Shown piece after piece: positions 1 through 8,050 of a stretch of 64,000 bases of DNA. Source of the DNA: Brachybacterium faecium DSM 4810 (GTDB taxonomy: Bacteria > Actinomycetota > Actinomycetes > Actinomycetales > Dermabacteraceae); NCBI GenBank assembly GCA_000023405.1, contig CP001643.1, positions 868,001-932,000 of the forward strand. The letters run 5' to 3'. The notes beneath the pieces are model-generated. The model had not been told where the DNA came from. It saw only the letters and a list, made by a program, of their open reading frames with translations, and ran no database searches. Each line of letters begins with the position of its first letter. Within the stretch, counting starts at the first letter, position 1. The translations under genes and the position numbers were made by a program.

Positions 1-823
1 AGGGGTTCCAGAAGCGGCCGCCGTTGACCACCAGCAGCACGATCGGCACCGCCACCAGCGCCGCCGAGACGGTGATCACCAGCGCGTCCCGTCCCCGCAG
101 CGGGGTGCGCACCAGCCAGGTGCGACCCGTCCCGCGGCCGAAACCGCGCAGCTCCATCGCTGCGGAGACGCTCTCGATCCGGTCGAAGGTGCCCAGCAGC
201 AGCGGCATCAGGATCGAGGTGAGGTGGCGGATCCGGGTGCCGAGGGCCACGTTCCGGGAGGTGTCCATCCCGCGGGCCTGCTGGGCCTGGGAGATGGTGC
301 GGAACTCCCGCTGCACGTCGGGGATGTACCGCAGCGCGAGGGAGACCGCGTACGCGAAGCGGTAGGGCACCCCGAGGCGCGCCAGGGAGGAGGCGAACTC
401 GGGCGGCCGGGTGGTGGCCACGAACAGCAGCACCGCCGGCAGCACCGCGAAGTACTTCGCGGTGACCGCCAGCTGGTAGACCAGCTGTTCTGCGGTGACG
501 TCCCAGTGCCAGGGACCGTCCAGCAGCACGTGCTCGGTCCCGAACAGCTCGCTGCCGTAGCCGGGGGCGAACAGGAAGATCCCGATGTTGTTCAGGACCA
601 TGAAGATCACGATCAGCCACAGCACCACCGCGAGATCCCGCAGCCGCACCCGGGAGATGCCCCACAGCAGCAGCGAACCGGCCGAGACGGCCACGAGATA
701 GCGCAGATCGAAGCCGATCATCGCCCCGACCACCACGGACAGGGCGAGCACCAGCTTGGACACCCCGGACAGCGAGTGCAGGGGGCCGGGACGGTCGATG
801 TAGCCCAGCAGCGGCGCGGTCAT
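1..823 (-). CDS. ecfT: ECF transporter T component (EcfT), 3' end outside window
   Basis: Transmembrane scaffold of an energy-coupling factor transporter; it links the substrate-binding S component to the ATPases. The ATG overlaps the stop of the double ATPase gene by four bases (ATGA). The visible 274 residues begin MTAPLLGYIDRPGPLHSLS and have hydrophobic segments near residues 25-60, 75-110 and 115-135. They carry the coupling-helix type motifs of the family (AQQARGMD, then AMELRGFGRG). The C-terminal membrane segment runs off the window. It is the last visible gene of a four-gene minus-strand operon. T components do not reveal the substrate, so specificity must come from the S component. 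Confidence 0.9.
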   Translation of the reverse strand, partial: MTAPLLGYIDRPGPLHSLSGVSKLVLALSVVVGAMIGFDLRYLVAVSAGSLLLWGISRVRLRDLAVVLWLIVIFMVLNNIGIFLFAPGYGSELFGTEHVLLDGPWHWDVTAEQLVYQLAVTAKYFAVLPAVLLFVATTRPPEFASSLARLGVPYRFAYAVSLALRYIPDVQREFRTISQAQQARGMDTSRNVALGTRIRHLTSILMPLLLGTFDRIESVSAAMELRGFGRGTGRTWLVRTPLRGRDALVITVSAALVAVPIVLLVVNGGRFWNP

Positions 824-2592
824 GGGGCCACCTCCCGGGCCGCGCGGTCCGCGGCGACGAAGCGGCGCACCAGCGTGTGCCCCTCGGTGATGCCGCAGCG
901 GCGCGCGAGCTCGTGCAGGCCGGTGGTGACCAGGTCGGCCCGCGCGGCGAGGCCCGGGTCGGTGAGCACCACGGCGGGATGCTCGTCGGCCAGCAGGCGC
1001 CCGCCCGAGAGCACCAGCACCCGCTCGGTGTACTCGAGCGCGAGATGCATGTCGTGGGTGATCAGCACGACGGTGGTGCCGGCGGTGTTGACCTGGCGCA
1101 GGAAGTCCATGAACTCGGTGTAGTGGGCGAAGTCCTGCCCGGCGGTGGGCTCGTCGAGGATCAGCACCTCCGGCTCGAGGGCGAGGACGGAGGCGATCGT
1201 GACCCGTTTCCTCTGGCCGTGGCTGAGGGCGGAGACCGGCCAGGAGCGGAAGGGGCGCAGCCCGCAGATCTCCAGCACGGCGGCGGTGCGCCCCTCGCTC
1301 TCCTCCCGCCCCAGGCCGCGCGCCCGCAGGCCCAGCGCGATCTCCTCGGTGACCTGCGGCTGGGAGATCATCTGGCCGGGTTCCTGGAGCACGAAGCCGA
1401 CCCGCTCGCCGCGCTCGGTGAGGCTCCATCCGTGCGCGTCGACGCCCCCGATGCGCAGCCGGCCGCCGGTGGCGCGCTCGAAGCCGCAGATCACCCGGGC
1501 GAGCGTGGACTTGCCGGCACCGTTGGAGCCGAGCACGCCGAGCATCTCGCCGCGCGCGATGCGGGCGCTGACCTCCGCGAGGGCGAGGGTGGAGCGCTCG
1601 GGGCCGACGGGGATCTCGCAGCGCAGCTGCTCGAGCTCGAGAGCCGGGGCCCTCTCACCGACCCCGTCCGCCCCGCCCGCTCCGTCGGCCGCGGCGGCCG
1701 CGGCGTCCCCACCGTCGCGGACCCAGCGGCGCACCGCCGCGATCTGGTCCTCGTCCAGGTCCATGTCCGCGCTGCGCGCGGGACGCTGCTCGGCGCGCAC
1801 CGGCGCTCCCGCGTATCGCAGCGCCGCGACATGCAGGGGCGGGCGGATGCCGTGCCGCTCCAGCAGCCCGGAGGCGAGGAGCTGCGCGGGCGGGGCGTCG
1901 GCGACGATGCGGCCGCCGTCCATCAGCACGATCCGGTCCACGTCGCGGTGCAGCACGTCCTCGAGCCGGTGCTCGACGAGGAGGATCGTGCGGGAGTGAT
2001 CGCGGTGGAGGTCGTCGATCAGCTCGATCGCGGCGCGGCCGCTGGCCGGGTCGAGGTTCGCGAGCGGCTCGTCCAGCAGCAGCACCTCGACGTCGTCGAC
2101 CAGCACCCCGGCGACCGCGACCCGCTGCTTCTGCCCGCCCGAGAGGTCATGCGGGGAGTCGGCGAGCCGGTCGCCGATCCCCGCCAGGGCGGCGGCGCGC
2201 TCGATCCGCGCCGGCATCTCGGCGCTCGGCACCTGCTGGTTCTCGAGGCTGAAGGCGATGTCCTCGGCGACCGTGAGCCCCACGAACTGGCTGTTGCTGT
2301 CCTGCAGCACGGTCCCCGCCACGCGCGCCGTCTCCACGAGCGGGACCTCGGCCGGATCCTTCCCGCCCACGCGCAGGGTGCCGGAGGCGGTGCCCCGGTG
2401 GTGATGCGGGATCAGTCCGTTGATCGCGCTGAGCAGCGTGGACTTGCCCGAGCCGGAGGCACCGACGATCAGCACCTTCTCCCCGCGGCGGACCACCAGG
2501 TCGATGTCGTGCAGGGTCGGCGCGGACTGCGCCCGGTACTGGAAGGAGTATCCGGACAGCTCGATCAGCGGAGGGGGCGGTGCGGTGGTCAC
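820..2592 (-). CDS. ECF transporter double ATPase (EcfA1-EcfA2 fusion)
   Basis: Cytoplasmic ATP-hydrolysing subunit with two ABC nucleotide-binding domains in one chain of 590 residues. Domain 1 has Walker A GASGSGKST near 44-52, signature LSGGQKQR near 150 and Walker B LLLDEP near 171. Domain 2 has Walker A GSNGAGKST near 355, signature LSHGQRKR near 456 and Walker B LILDEP near 477. An Ala/Gly-rich linker near 295-315 joins them. I chose the GTG at 2592 because it overlaps the S-component stop (GTGA) and the sequence there reads straight into the ABC domain; a much longer upstream frame is only a shadow of the S gene. Its neighbours make a solitary, complete group II-like ECF module. Confidence 0.93.
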   Translation of the reverse strand: MTTAPPPPLIELSGYSFQYRAQSAPTLHDIDLVVRRGEKVLIVGASGSGKSTLLSAINGLIPHHHRGTASGTLRVGGKDPAEVPLVETARVAGTVLQDSNSQFVGLTVAEDIAFSLENQQVPSAEMPARIERAAALAGIGDRLADSPHDLSGGQKQRVAVAGVLVDDVEVLLLDEPLANLDPASGRAAIELIDDLHRDHSRTILLVEHRLEDVLHRDVDRIVLMDGGRIVADAPPAQLLASGLLERHGIRPPLHVAALRYAGAPVRAEQRPARSADMDLDEDQIAAVRRWVRDGGDAAAAAADGAGGADGVGERAPALELEQLRCEIPVGPERSTLALAEVSARIARGEMLGVLGSNGAGKSTLARVICGFERATGGRLRIGGVDAHGWSLTERGERVGFVLQEPGQMISQPQVTEEIALGLRARGLGREESEGRTAAVLEICGLRPFRSWPVSALSHGQRKRVTIASVLALEPEVLILDEPTAGQDFAHYTEFMDFLRQVNTAGTTVVLITHDMHLALEYTERVLVLSGGRLLADEHPAVVLTDPGLAARADLVTTGLHELARRCGITEGHTLVRRFVAADRAAREVAP

Positions 2593-3143
2593 TGCTCGTG
2601 GCTCAGCGACCCGGTCCTGGTGCGGGTGCGGGCGTAGACGGACAGCACCAGCAGCCCGAGCACGGCGGCGGTGACCGTGTTCGTGACGAAGGCGAGCGCG
2701 CCCTGCACCCACACCTTGTTCGCCGGCTCGGAGTAGAACAGCACGTCCCCCGCGGGGGCGATCAGCAGCCAGGCCACCGCGTTGGCGAGAACCACCGCGA
2801 GCGTGAAGCGCGCCGCGAAGGCCCGGCCGAACTCGCCCTCCGCGATGGCGTTGCGCAGCAGGAGCAGGCCGACGACGAGCCCGAAGACGCCCGAGGCCAG
2901 CTCCCAGCTGATCCAGATCCCGTAGCCGGTGGCGTCGATGAGCACGTGGCCGATGAGCCCGGCCAGAGCGGCCACCAGCGGGCCGTAGAGCACCGCGAAC
3001 ACGGCGAGGATCGCGTACTGGATGTTGATCGAGGTGTTGGGGATCGGGGTGGGGATCGCGACGAAGCGGCCGAGCACGAAGAACAGTGCGGCGCCGATGC
3101 CGATCGCGACCACCTGGGTCACGGGGGAGTGGGTGCGGGTCAT
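2589..3143 (-). CDS. ECF transporter S component, UPF0397-like
   Basis: Integral membrane substrate-binding subunit of 184 residues. The N-terminal stretch containing GRFVAIPTPIPNTSIN and the IGHVLIDATGYG region match my memory of the UPF0397 family, which automated annotation often labels a riboflavin-type ECF S component. About five or six hydrophobic segments fill the protein. It lies between the SAM hydrolase gene (32 bases upstream) and the double ATPase (4-base overlap). The riboflavin label is weak: the immediate association with a SAM hydrolase suggests instead a nucleoside, adenine-derived or methionine-related ligand. That is inference from gene order only. Confidence 0.85.
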   Translation of the reverse strand: MTRTHSPVTQVVAIGIGAALFFVLGRFVAIPTPIPNTSINIQYAILAVFAVLYGPLVAALAGLIGHVLIDATGYGIWISWELASGVFGLVVGLLLLRNAIAEGEFGRAFAARFTLAVVLANAVAWLLIAPAGDVLFYSEPANKVWVQGALAFVTNTVTAAVLGLLVLSVYARTRTRTGSLSHEQ

Positions 3144-3175
3144 GGCGGATCCTTCTTCCGGGGAGGGGCGGCGGT

Positions 3176-4015
3176 TCAGCGGGCGGCTTCGAGGGTGACG
3201 CGCCAGGAGGATCCGCTGCCCAGCGAGAACGCGTGGGCGTAATGGCCGCGGTTGATGGCGATGGCCATGCGGTCCAGCGAGTTCACGTACAGCAGCGACT
3301 CTCCCACCTCCACGGCGGCGAAGCTGTGCGCGTAGGTGAGCTGGGCGGCGTGGACCACGGAGCCGTGGTGGTGGATCCGCACGGTGACCCGGTCGCCGTG
3401 GGCGATGCCCAGCTCGCGGAAGAGGGTGCGGGGGATCGAGGTCCACAGCGAGCCGTAGCGCACGTCGTGCGTGTCGATGATGCCCCTGACCTGATCGCCC
3501 TCGCGCTCGGGCGGGTTCGCAGGCAGCCTCACCAGTGCGGCCCGGTCGACGCTCGGACCGACGGCCTCGAAGCTGGTCGCGCCGGAGGCGAGGCGCGCGC
3601 CGGTGAAGGCGTAGATGTCCCGGCCGTGGAAGGTGTAGGACTCCTCGGAGCCGGGGCGACGGTTGCGGGTCTCGTCGATCTCGCGGATCTCGTCGATGCC
3701 GAAGATCGCCTCGAGATGGGTGAGCGTGCCGTTGTCGGGCGTGACCACGTAGTGCCCGGTGCTGGTGCGGGCCACGATCGACAGCCGCTCGGTGCCCACC
3801 CCGGGATCGACCACGGAGACGAAGACGGTCCCCTCCGGCCAATAGGTCAGCACCTGGGCGAGGCGGTAGGAGCCCTCCCAGATGTCGTAGGGCGGGATGT
3901 TGTGGGTGACGTCGTGGATCCGGAGCGCGGGATCGACGCCGACGGCCACGCCGTACATGGCGCTGACCGCGCCGTCGTCGAGACCGAAATCGGACTGCAG
4001 CACCAGGGAGCTCAT
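3176..4015 (-). CDS. S-adenosylmethionine hydrolase / SAM hydroxide adenosyltransferase (DUF62)
   Basis: Family members split S-adenosylmethionine into adenosine and methionine with water; chlorinase and fluorinase relatives use halide instead. The 279-residue protein shows the family's conserved blocks: LQSDFGLDDG at the N terminus (catalytic Asp), VVDPGVGTER (Arg), TPDNGTL, and FHGRDIYA (His), so the Asp-Arg-His set of the hydrolase is present. I see no clear sign of the halide-pocket loop of the fluorinase. I start at the ATG at 4015, where homology to the family begins, not at the upstream ATG in the same frame. First gene of the ECF operon. Expected role: SAM turnover or salvage linked to the transporter's substrate. 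Confidence 0.88.
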   Translation of the reverse strand: MSSLVLQSDFGLDDGAVSAMYGVAVGVDPALRIHDVTHNIPPYDIWEGSYRLAQVLTYWPEGTVFVSVVDPGVGTERLSIVARTSTGHYVVTPDNGTLTHLEAIFGIDEIREIDETRNRRPGSEESYTFHGRDIYAFTGARLASGATSFEAVGPSVDRAALVRLPANPPEREGDQVRGIIDTHDVRYGSLWTSIPRTLFRELGIAHGDRVTVRIHHHGSVVHAAQLTYAHSFAAVEVGESLLYVNSLDRMAIAINRGHYAHAFSLGSGSSWRVTLEAAR

Positions 4016-4140
4016 GGGGGAGTATGAGGCGTCACGCCGGGAAGATCCGCATCGTGCCCGCGGTGTGGGAGACGTCAGGACATGCGAGGGCAACGCTCGG
4101 CAAGAGCAGGCCCGGATCGCCGCCGCTCACCAGAATGCCT

Positions 4141-4154
4141 CTCAAACGCTTGAG
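4141..4154. promoter_or_regulatory. Possible operator, imperfect palindrome CTCAAACGCTTGAG
   Basis: A 14-base near-palindrome with a central CG, of the kind bound by LacI-type or similar dimeric regulators. It lies between the divergent SAM hydrolase/ECF operon (start 4015) and the TRAP transporter (start 4205), so it could serve either promoter. No regulator gene is adjacent. Support is symmetry and position only. Confidence 0.3.
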
Positions 4155-4161
4155 CACCGTG

Positions 4162-4182
4162 GGGGCCGACCACCTCGGCCCC
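4162..4182 (+). promoter_or_regulatory. Hairpin in the leader of the TRAP operon
   Basis: GGGGCCGA and TCGGCCCC pair perfectly around a CCACC loop, ending about ten bases before the strong ribosome binding site (AGGAGGT) of the dctP gene. It could be a palindromic operator, a 5' stabilising stem or a translation-control hairpin; sequence alone does not decide. Confidence 0.35.
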
Positions 4183-4204
4183 GGTGCGTTACGAGGAGGT
4201 AACC

Positions 4205-5275
4205 GTGACGCGATCGCCGTCATCAGACCCCGACAGGAGACGGCGACCCCGCCGTCGGGACCTGCTGCGGGGGATCCCCGCGCTCGGTCTCGGCGCTGCG
4301 GCGCTCGCCGGCTGCACGCAGGCCGGAGCCACCACCGACGTCGAGAACATCCTGTCGGTGTCCCTGAACCAGGCCGAGAACCATCCCAGCTTCCTGGCGC
4401 TGACGTACTTCGGCGAGCAGCTCGCCGAGGCGACCGAGGGCCGCTGGGGCGCGCGCATCTACGCGAACGAGGCGCTCGGCGCCCAGCAGGAGGTCGTGCA
4501 GCTGGTCTCCGACGGCTCCGTCGACATGGCCGTGATCTCGAGCCCGCAGGTCGAGAACCTCTCGATGGCGTTCCGCCCGCTGAGTCTGCCGGGCGCGTTC
4601 CAGGACATCGACCACCAGACGGCCGTGCTGAACGACGAGTCGATCGTCGGCGAACTGTTCGCCTCGCTCGAACCCGAGCGCCGGCTGCGGGTGCTCGGCG
4701 CGTTCACGCAGGGCTCGCGCCACATCTACACCGATCGCGGCCCGATCGAGGGGCCCGACGACCTCGCGGGCCTCAAGATCCGGGTGCAGGAATCGGACGT
4801 GTTCATGGAGCTCACCCGCGCCCTCGGCGGCTCGCCCACGCCGATGGCCTACGGCGAGGTGTACACCGCGCTGCAGGCCGGGGTGCTCAACGGCGCCGAG
4901 AACAACGAGGTCAGCTACGTGACCCAGCGGCACTACGAGATCGCGCCGCACTTCACCCTCACCAACCACCTGGTGGGGCTCGACTACGTGATGGCCAACG
5001 TGGATCGCCTCGAGAACATGGACGAGACCGACCAGGAGGCCTTCGCCCGCTCCTTCGCCGCCACGCAGGAGGAGTTCGTGCGGCTGTGGGCGCAGGAGAC
5101 CGATGTCAGCACCCAGCACATGATCGACCACGGCGTCGAGATCCATGATCCCGATCCGGAGGCGTTCACGCCGCTGATCGAGGAGGTGGGGCGCTCGTTC
5201 CTCGCCTCCGAGGCGGACGAGGAGCTGTACGAGACGGTCCGGGCCGTCGCCGAGACGCAGGGGGGCGAGGGATGA
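4205..5275 (+). CDS. dctP: TRAP transporter solute-binding lipoprotein (DctP type)
   Basis: Extracytoplasmic substrate-binding protein of a tripartite ATP-independent periplasmic-type transporter, 356 residues. The N terminus has a twin-arginine-like RRRDLL at 16-21, a hydrophobic stretch and a lipobox LAGC with the acceptor Cys at 37, so it is probably a Tat-exported lipoprotein. The body has the DctP fold signature (HPSFLALTYFGEQLAEATEGRWG near the mature start, then DLAGLKIRVQES and GVLNGAENNEVSY). The GTG at 4205 is preferred over one at 4184 because AGGAGGT sits just before it. Heads a three-gene operon with DctQ and DctM. The ligand is not visible; family members mostly bind organic acids. 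Confidence 0.92.
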   Translation: MTRSPSSDPDRRRRPRRRDLLRGIPALGLGAAALAGCTQAGATTDVENILSVSLNQAENHPSFLALTYFGEQLAEATEGRWGARIYANEALGAQQEVVQLVSDGSVDMAVISSPQVENLSMAFRPLSLPGAFQDIDHQTAVLNDESIVGELFASLEPERRLRVLGAFTQGSRHIYTDRGPIEGPDDLAGLKIRVQESDVFMELTRALGGSPTPMAYGEVYTALQAGVLNGAENNEVSYVTQRHYEIAPHFTLTNHLVGLDYVMANVDRLENMDETDQEAFARSFAATQEEFVRLWAQETDVSTQHMIDHGVEIHDPDPEAFTPLIEEVGRSFLASEADEELYETVRAVAETQGGEG

Positions 5276-5862
5276 CCGCCGTGAGGTCGAGGACCGTCGA
5301 GGTCCTGAAGGGGATCAGCATCGTGCTGTTCGTGGTGCTGGTGGCCGTGGTGATGTGGCAGGTGTTCACCCGCCAGGTGCTGCAGGCGCCCAGCGGCTGG
5401 ACCACCACCGTCTCCCAGTACCTGTTCATCTGGCTGGTGCTGTTCTCCGTCGCGATGGTGTTCGGGGAGCGCGGCCACGTGGCGGTGGACTTCTTCGCCC
5501 GCCTGCTGCCCCGCCCCGCCCAGCGGGCCACCAACGTGCTCGTCTCCCTGTCGGTGCTCGCCTTCGCGGTGCTCGGTCTGATCTGGGGCGGGATCCGGGG
5601 CATGGCGATCTCCTGGGACCAGATGATCCCTGGCCTCCCGGTCACCGTGGGGCAGATGTATCTGGCCCTGCCCGTCGCCGGGGTGCTCATCGCCGTGTTC
5701 GCCCTCGAGGACGTGGTCCGCGCCGCCCGCGGCCAGGACATGCTCGACACGACCAGTGCGCAGGAGGACGCGGCCCTCGCCTCGGCCGAGCACCTGCAGG
5801 CGGACGCCCCGCTGCACCCGGGGAGCACCCCCGCCGAGACCGACCGCGCGAAGGAGGACTGA
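5272..5862 (+). CDS. dctQ: TRAP transporter small permease (DctQ type)
   Basis: Four-helix membrane subunit that joins the binding protein to the large permease. It has 196 residues, with hydrophobic segments near 13-35, 48-65, 85-110 and 125-150. The ATG overlaps the dctP stop (ATGA). The C-terminal 45 residues are hydrophilic and acidic (an extension past the usual family end) and probably stay in the cytoplasm. The next gene starts one base after its stop, so the three subunits are very likely translationally coupled. Confidence 0.92.
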   Translation: MTAVRSRTVEVLKGISIVLFVVLVAVVMWQVFTRQVLQAPSGWTTTVSQYLFIWLVLFSVAMVFGERGHVAVDFFARLLPRPAQRATNVLVSLSVLAFAVLGLIWGGIRGMAISWDQMIPGLPVTVGQMYLALPVAGVLIAVFALEDVVRAARGQDMLDTTSAQEDAALASAEHLQADAPLHPGSTPAETDRAKED

Positions 5863-5863
5863 C

Positions 5864-7186
5864 ATGGATCCCGCACTGCTCGCCGGCGTCATCTTGATCG
5901 CCGGTGTCATCGTCCTGATCGGGATCGGTGCCCCCATCGGCATCGCCATCGGGATGCCCTCGATCCTCGCGCTCGCCGCGGTGGTGGGCACCGAACAGGC
6001 GGTGTTCGTCGCCTCGCAGCGCATGTTCACCGGCGCCAGCTCCTTCACGCTGCTGGCCATCCCGTTCTTCGTGCTCGCGGGCTCGTTGATGAACACCGGC
6101 GGGATAGCCTCCCGCCTCGTCGACGCCGCCAAGGTGCTGGTGGGCCGGATGCCCGGCTCCCTCGCGCAGACCAACGTGGTCGCCAACGCGATGTTCAGCT
6201 CCGTCTCCGGGGCGGCGGTGGCCTCCGCCGCCGCGATGGGCTCGACCCTCGGCCCGCGCATGCGGCGCGAGGGCTACGACCCGAACGTCTCCGCCGCCGT
6301 GAACGCGGCCTCCGCCCCCGCCGGCATGATGATCCCGCCCTCGAACACGCTGATCGTCTACTCGCTGGTCTCCTCGACCTCGGTGGCGACGCTGTTCATG
6401 GCCGGGTACGGCCCGGGCCTGGTGTGGGTGCTCGCCTGCGTGGCGGTGGTCGCGATCTACTCCCGTCGTCGGCCCGAGATGCGCGCCTCCGGCGACCGGG
6501 TGCCGCTGGGCCTGGCGCTGGTCACCCTCGCCAAGGCGCTGCCCGCGGTGCTGATGATCGTGGTGGTGATCGGCGGCCTGCTGGCCGGCCTCTTCACCGC
6601 GACCGAATCCGCGGTGATCGCCGTGGCGTACTCGCTGATCCTCGGGCTCATCTATCGCCAGCTCACCCTGAAGAACCTGCCCACCGTGATCGCGGACTCC
6701 GCCCGCACCACGGCGGTGGTGATGCTGCTGGTCGCGGTCTCCTCGGCGCTGAGCTGGGTGCTGAGCTACGCGACGATCCCGCAGACGATCTCGGCGGGGC
6801 TGCTGGGCCTGGCGGAGTCCAAGACCCTCATCCTGCTGCTGATGATGCTGATCCTGCTCATCGTGGGCGCCTTCATGGACCCCACCCCCGCGATCCTCAT
6901 CTTCACGCCGATCTTCCTGCCGATCGCGACGGAGCTCGGGGTCGATCCGATCCACTTCGGGCTGATGATCACCTTCAACCTGTCGCTCGGCACGATCACC
7001 CCACCGGTCGGGAACATCCTGTTCATCTCCGCGAAGGTGGGCGGAGTGAGGGTCGAACCGGTCATCAAGGCGATGATCCCCTTCTTCATCGCCCTGCTCA
7101 TCGGCCTGCTCGTGGTGGTGTTCATCCCGCAGATCTCGCTGTTCCTGCCCGAGGCGCTGGGGATGATGACCGGGGTGGAGGGCTGA
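5864..7186 (+). CDS. dctM: TRAP transporter large permease (DctM type)
   Basis: Sodium- or proton-coupled transport subunit with about 12 membrane segments, 440 residues, the normal family length. Conserved features include the VAGSLMNTGGIA-like stretch near 70, NVVANAMFSSVSGAAVASAAAMG near 105-130 (shown here by position), the PPSNTLIVYS block near 150, and NLSLGTITPPVGN near 375. The ATG at 5864 follows AAGGAGG by a good distance and gives the full family N terminus; upstream in-frame codons lie inside dctQ. Together with dctP and dctQ it completes the transporter. No catabolic gene follows, so the substrate cannot be deduced from context. Confidence 0.94.
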   Translation: MDPALLAGVILIAGVIVLIGIGAPIGIAIGMPSILALAAVVGTEQAVFVASQRMFTGASSFTLLAIPFFVLAGSLMNTGGIASRLVDAAKVLVGRMPGSLAQTNVVANAMFSSVSGAAVASAAAMGSTLGPRMRREGYDPNVSAAVNAASAPAGMMIPPSNTLIVYSLVSSTSVATLFMAGYGPGLVWVLACVAVVAIYSRRRPEMRASGDRVPLGLALVTLAKALPAVLMIVVVIGGLLAGLFTATESAVIAVAYSLILGLIYRQLTLKNLPTVIADSARTTAVVMLLVAVSSALSWVLSYATIPQTISAGLLGLAESKTLILLLMMLILLIVGAFMDPTPAILIFTPIFLPIATELGVDPIHFGLMITFNLSLGTITPPVGNILFISAKVGGVRVEPVIKAMIPFFIALLIGLLVVVFIPQISLFLPEALGMMTGVEG

Positions 7187-7219
7187 CCGCGCTCCGCCGC
7201 GATCTGTGAGGATGGTGGG

Positions 7220-8032
7220 ATGCGCACCGCCGAGACGTCCGCTCTGAAGGTCCTCACCCAGAACATCCGCTTCCACAGCGCCGACACCCGCTCGGGCGAG
7301 GCCGATCACTGGCCCGAGCGGGCGCCGGTGCTCGCGCACCTGCTGCGCGAGGCCGACGCGGATGTGGTGGGCGCCCAGGAGGTGCTCGCCTCCCAGCTCC
7401 CCGTGCTCGACGAGGCGCTGGGCGCGACGCATGAGCGTCTCGGCATCGGCCGGGAGGGCGGCGGGCGCGGCGAGCACAACCTGCTGTTCCTGCGCCGGGA
7501 GCGCTTCGAGGTGCGGGACTGGGACCAGTTCTGGCTCTCGGAGCAGCCCGCGCTGATCGGCTCCGTCGGCTGGGACGGGCACTGCCCCCGCATCGCCGTG
7601 TGGGCGCGGGTGCTGGACCGGGCGAGCGGGCAGGAGATCGTGCTCGCCGTGACCCATCTGGACCATGCCGGGGAGCTCGCGCGGGCCCGGGGCGCCGAGC
7701 TCCTCGCGGCGCGGCTGCGGGAGGCGGCCGGCGCCGCGCCCCTGGTGCTGATGGGCGACTTCAACGCCGCCGGCGGGCAGAGCGCCGCCTGGGACGTGCT
7801 GCGCGAGGCCGGGCTCGAGGACGCCCACGACGTCGCCGCCGCGCACGACGGGCAGGACATCGGCACCTTCCCCGACTACGGGGCGCCGGAGCCGGGCGGG
7901 ACCCGGATCGACTGGATCCTGTCCCGCGGCCTGGACGTGGAGCAGTATCGGGCGTGGGTGCCGCAGCTCGGCGGGCGCGCCGCGAGCGACCACGCGACGG
8001 TCTCCGCCCGCCTCCGGCCGACGAGGCCCTGA
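7220..8032 (+). CDS. Endonuclease/exonuclease/phosphatase family protein
   Basis: A 270-residue member of the metal-dependent EEP superfamily (DNase I / sphingomyelinase fold). Visible motifs are TQNIR at the start, the metal-binding Glu in VVGAQEVL, HLDHAG, the GDFNA block, and the C-terminal SDHATV. Together these give the expected Asn, Glu, His, Asp-Asn and Asp-His catalytic set. There is no signal peptide or membrane segment, so it is probably cytoplasmic. A GAGGATGGTGGG stretch just before the ATG could serve as ribosome binding site. It is convergent with the following LLM gene and is not part of an obvious operon. Phosphodiester or phosphomonoester substrate unknown. Confidence 0.85.
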   Translation: MRTAETSALKVLTQNIRFHSADTRSGEADHWPERAPVLAHLLREADADVVGAQEVLASQLPVLDEALGATHERLGIGREGGGRGEHNLLFLRRERFEVRDWDQFWLSEQPALIGSVGWDGHCPRIAVWARVLDRASGQEIVLAVTHLDHAGELARARGAELLAARLREAAGAAPLVLMGDFNAAGGQSAAWDVLREAGLEDAHDVAAAHDGQDIGTFPDYGAPEPGGTRIDWILSRGLDVEQYRAWVPQLGGRAASDHATVSARLRPTRP

Positions 8033-8050
8033 ACCGGCGGTGCCGGCCGG

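Noticed and set aside
224..1123. Long plus-strand open frames over the ECF operon
   Set aside because: They are antisense shadows of GC-rich genes with Arg/Gly/His-rich composition and no family features.
4016..4140. SAM riboswitch before the SAM hydrolase gene
   Set aside because: I found no conserved SAM-I, SAM-II or SAM-IV core in the leader, only generic GC-rich sequence.
3895..4205. Short plus-strand and minus-strand frames near 4000-4220
   Set aside because: They overlap the promoter region and match no family.
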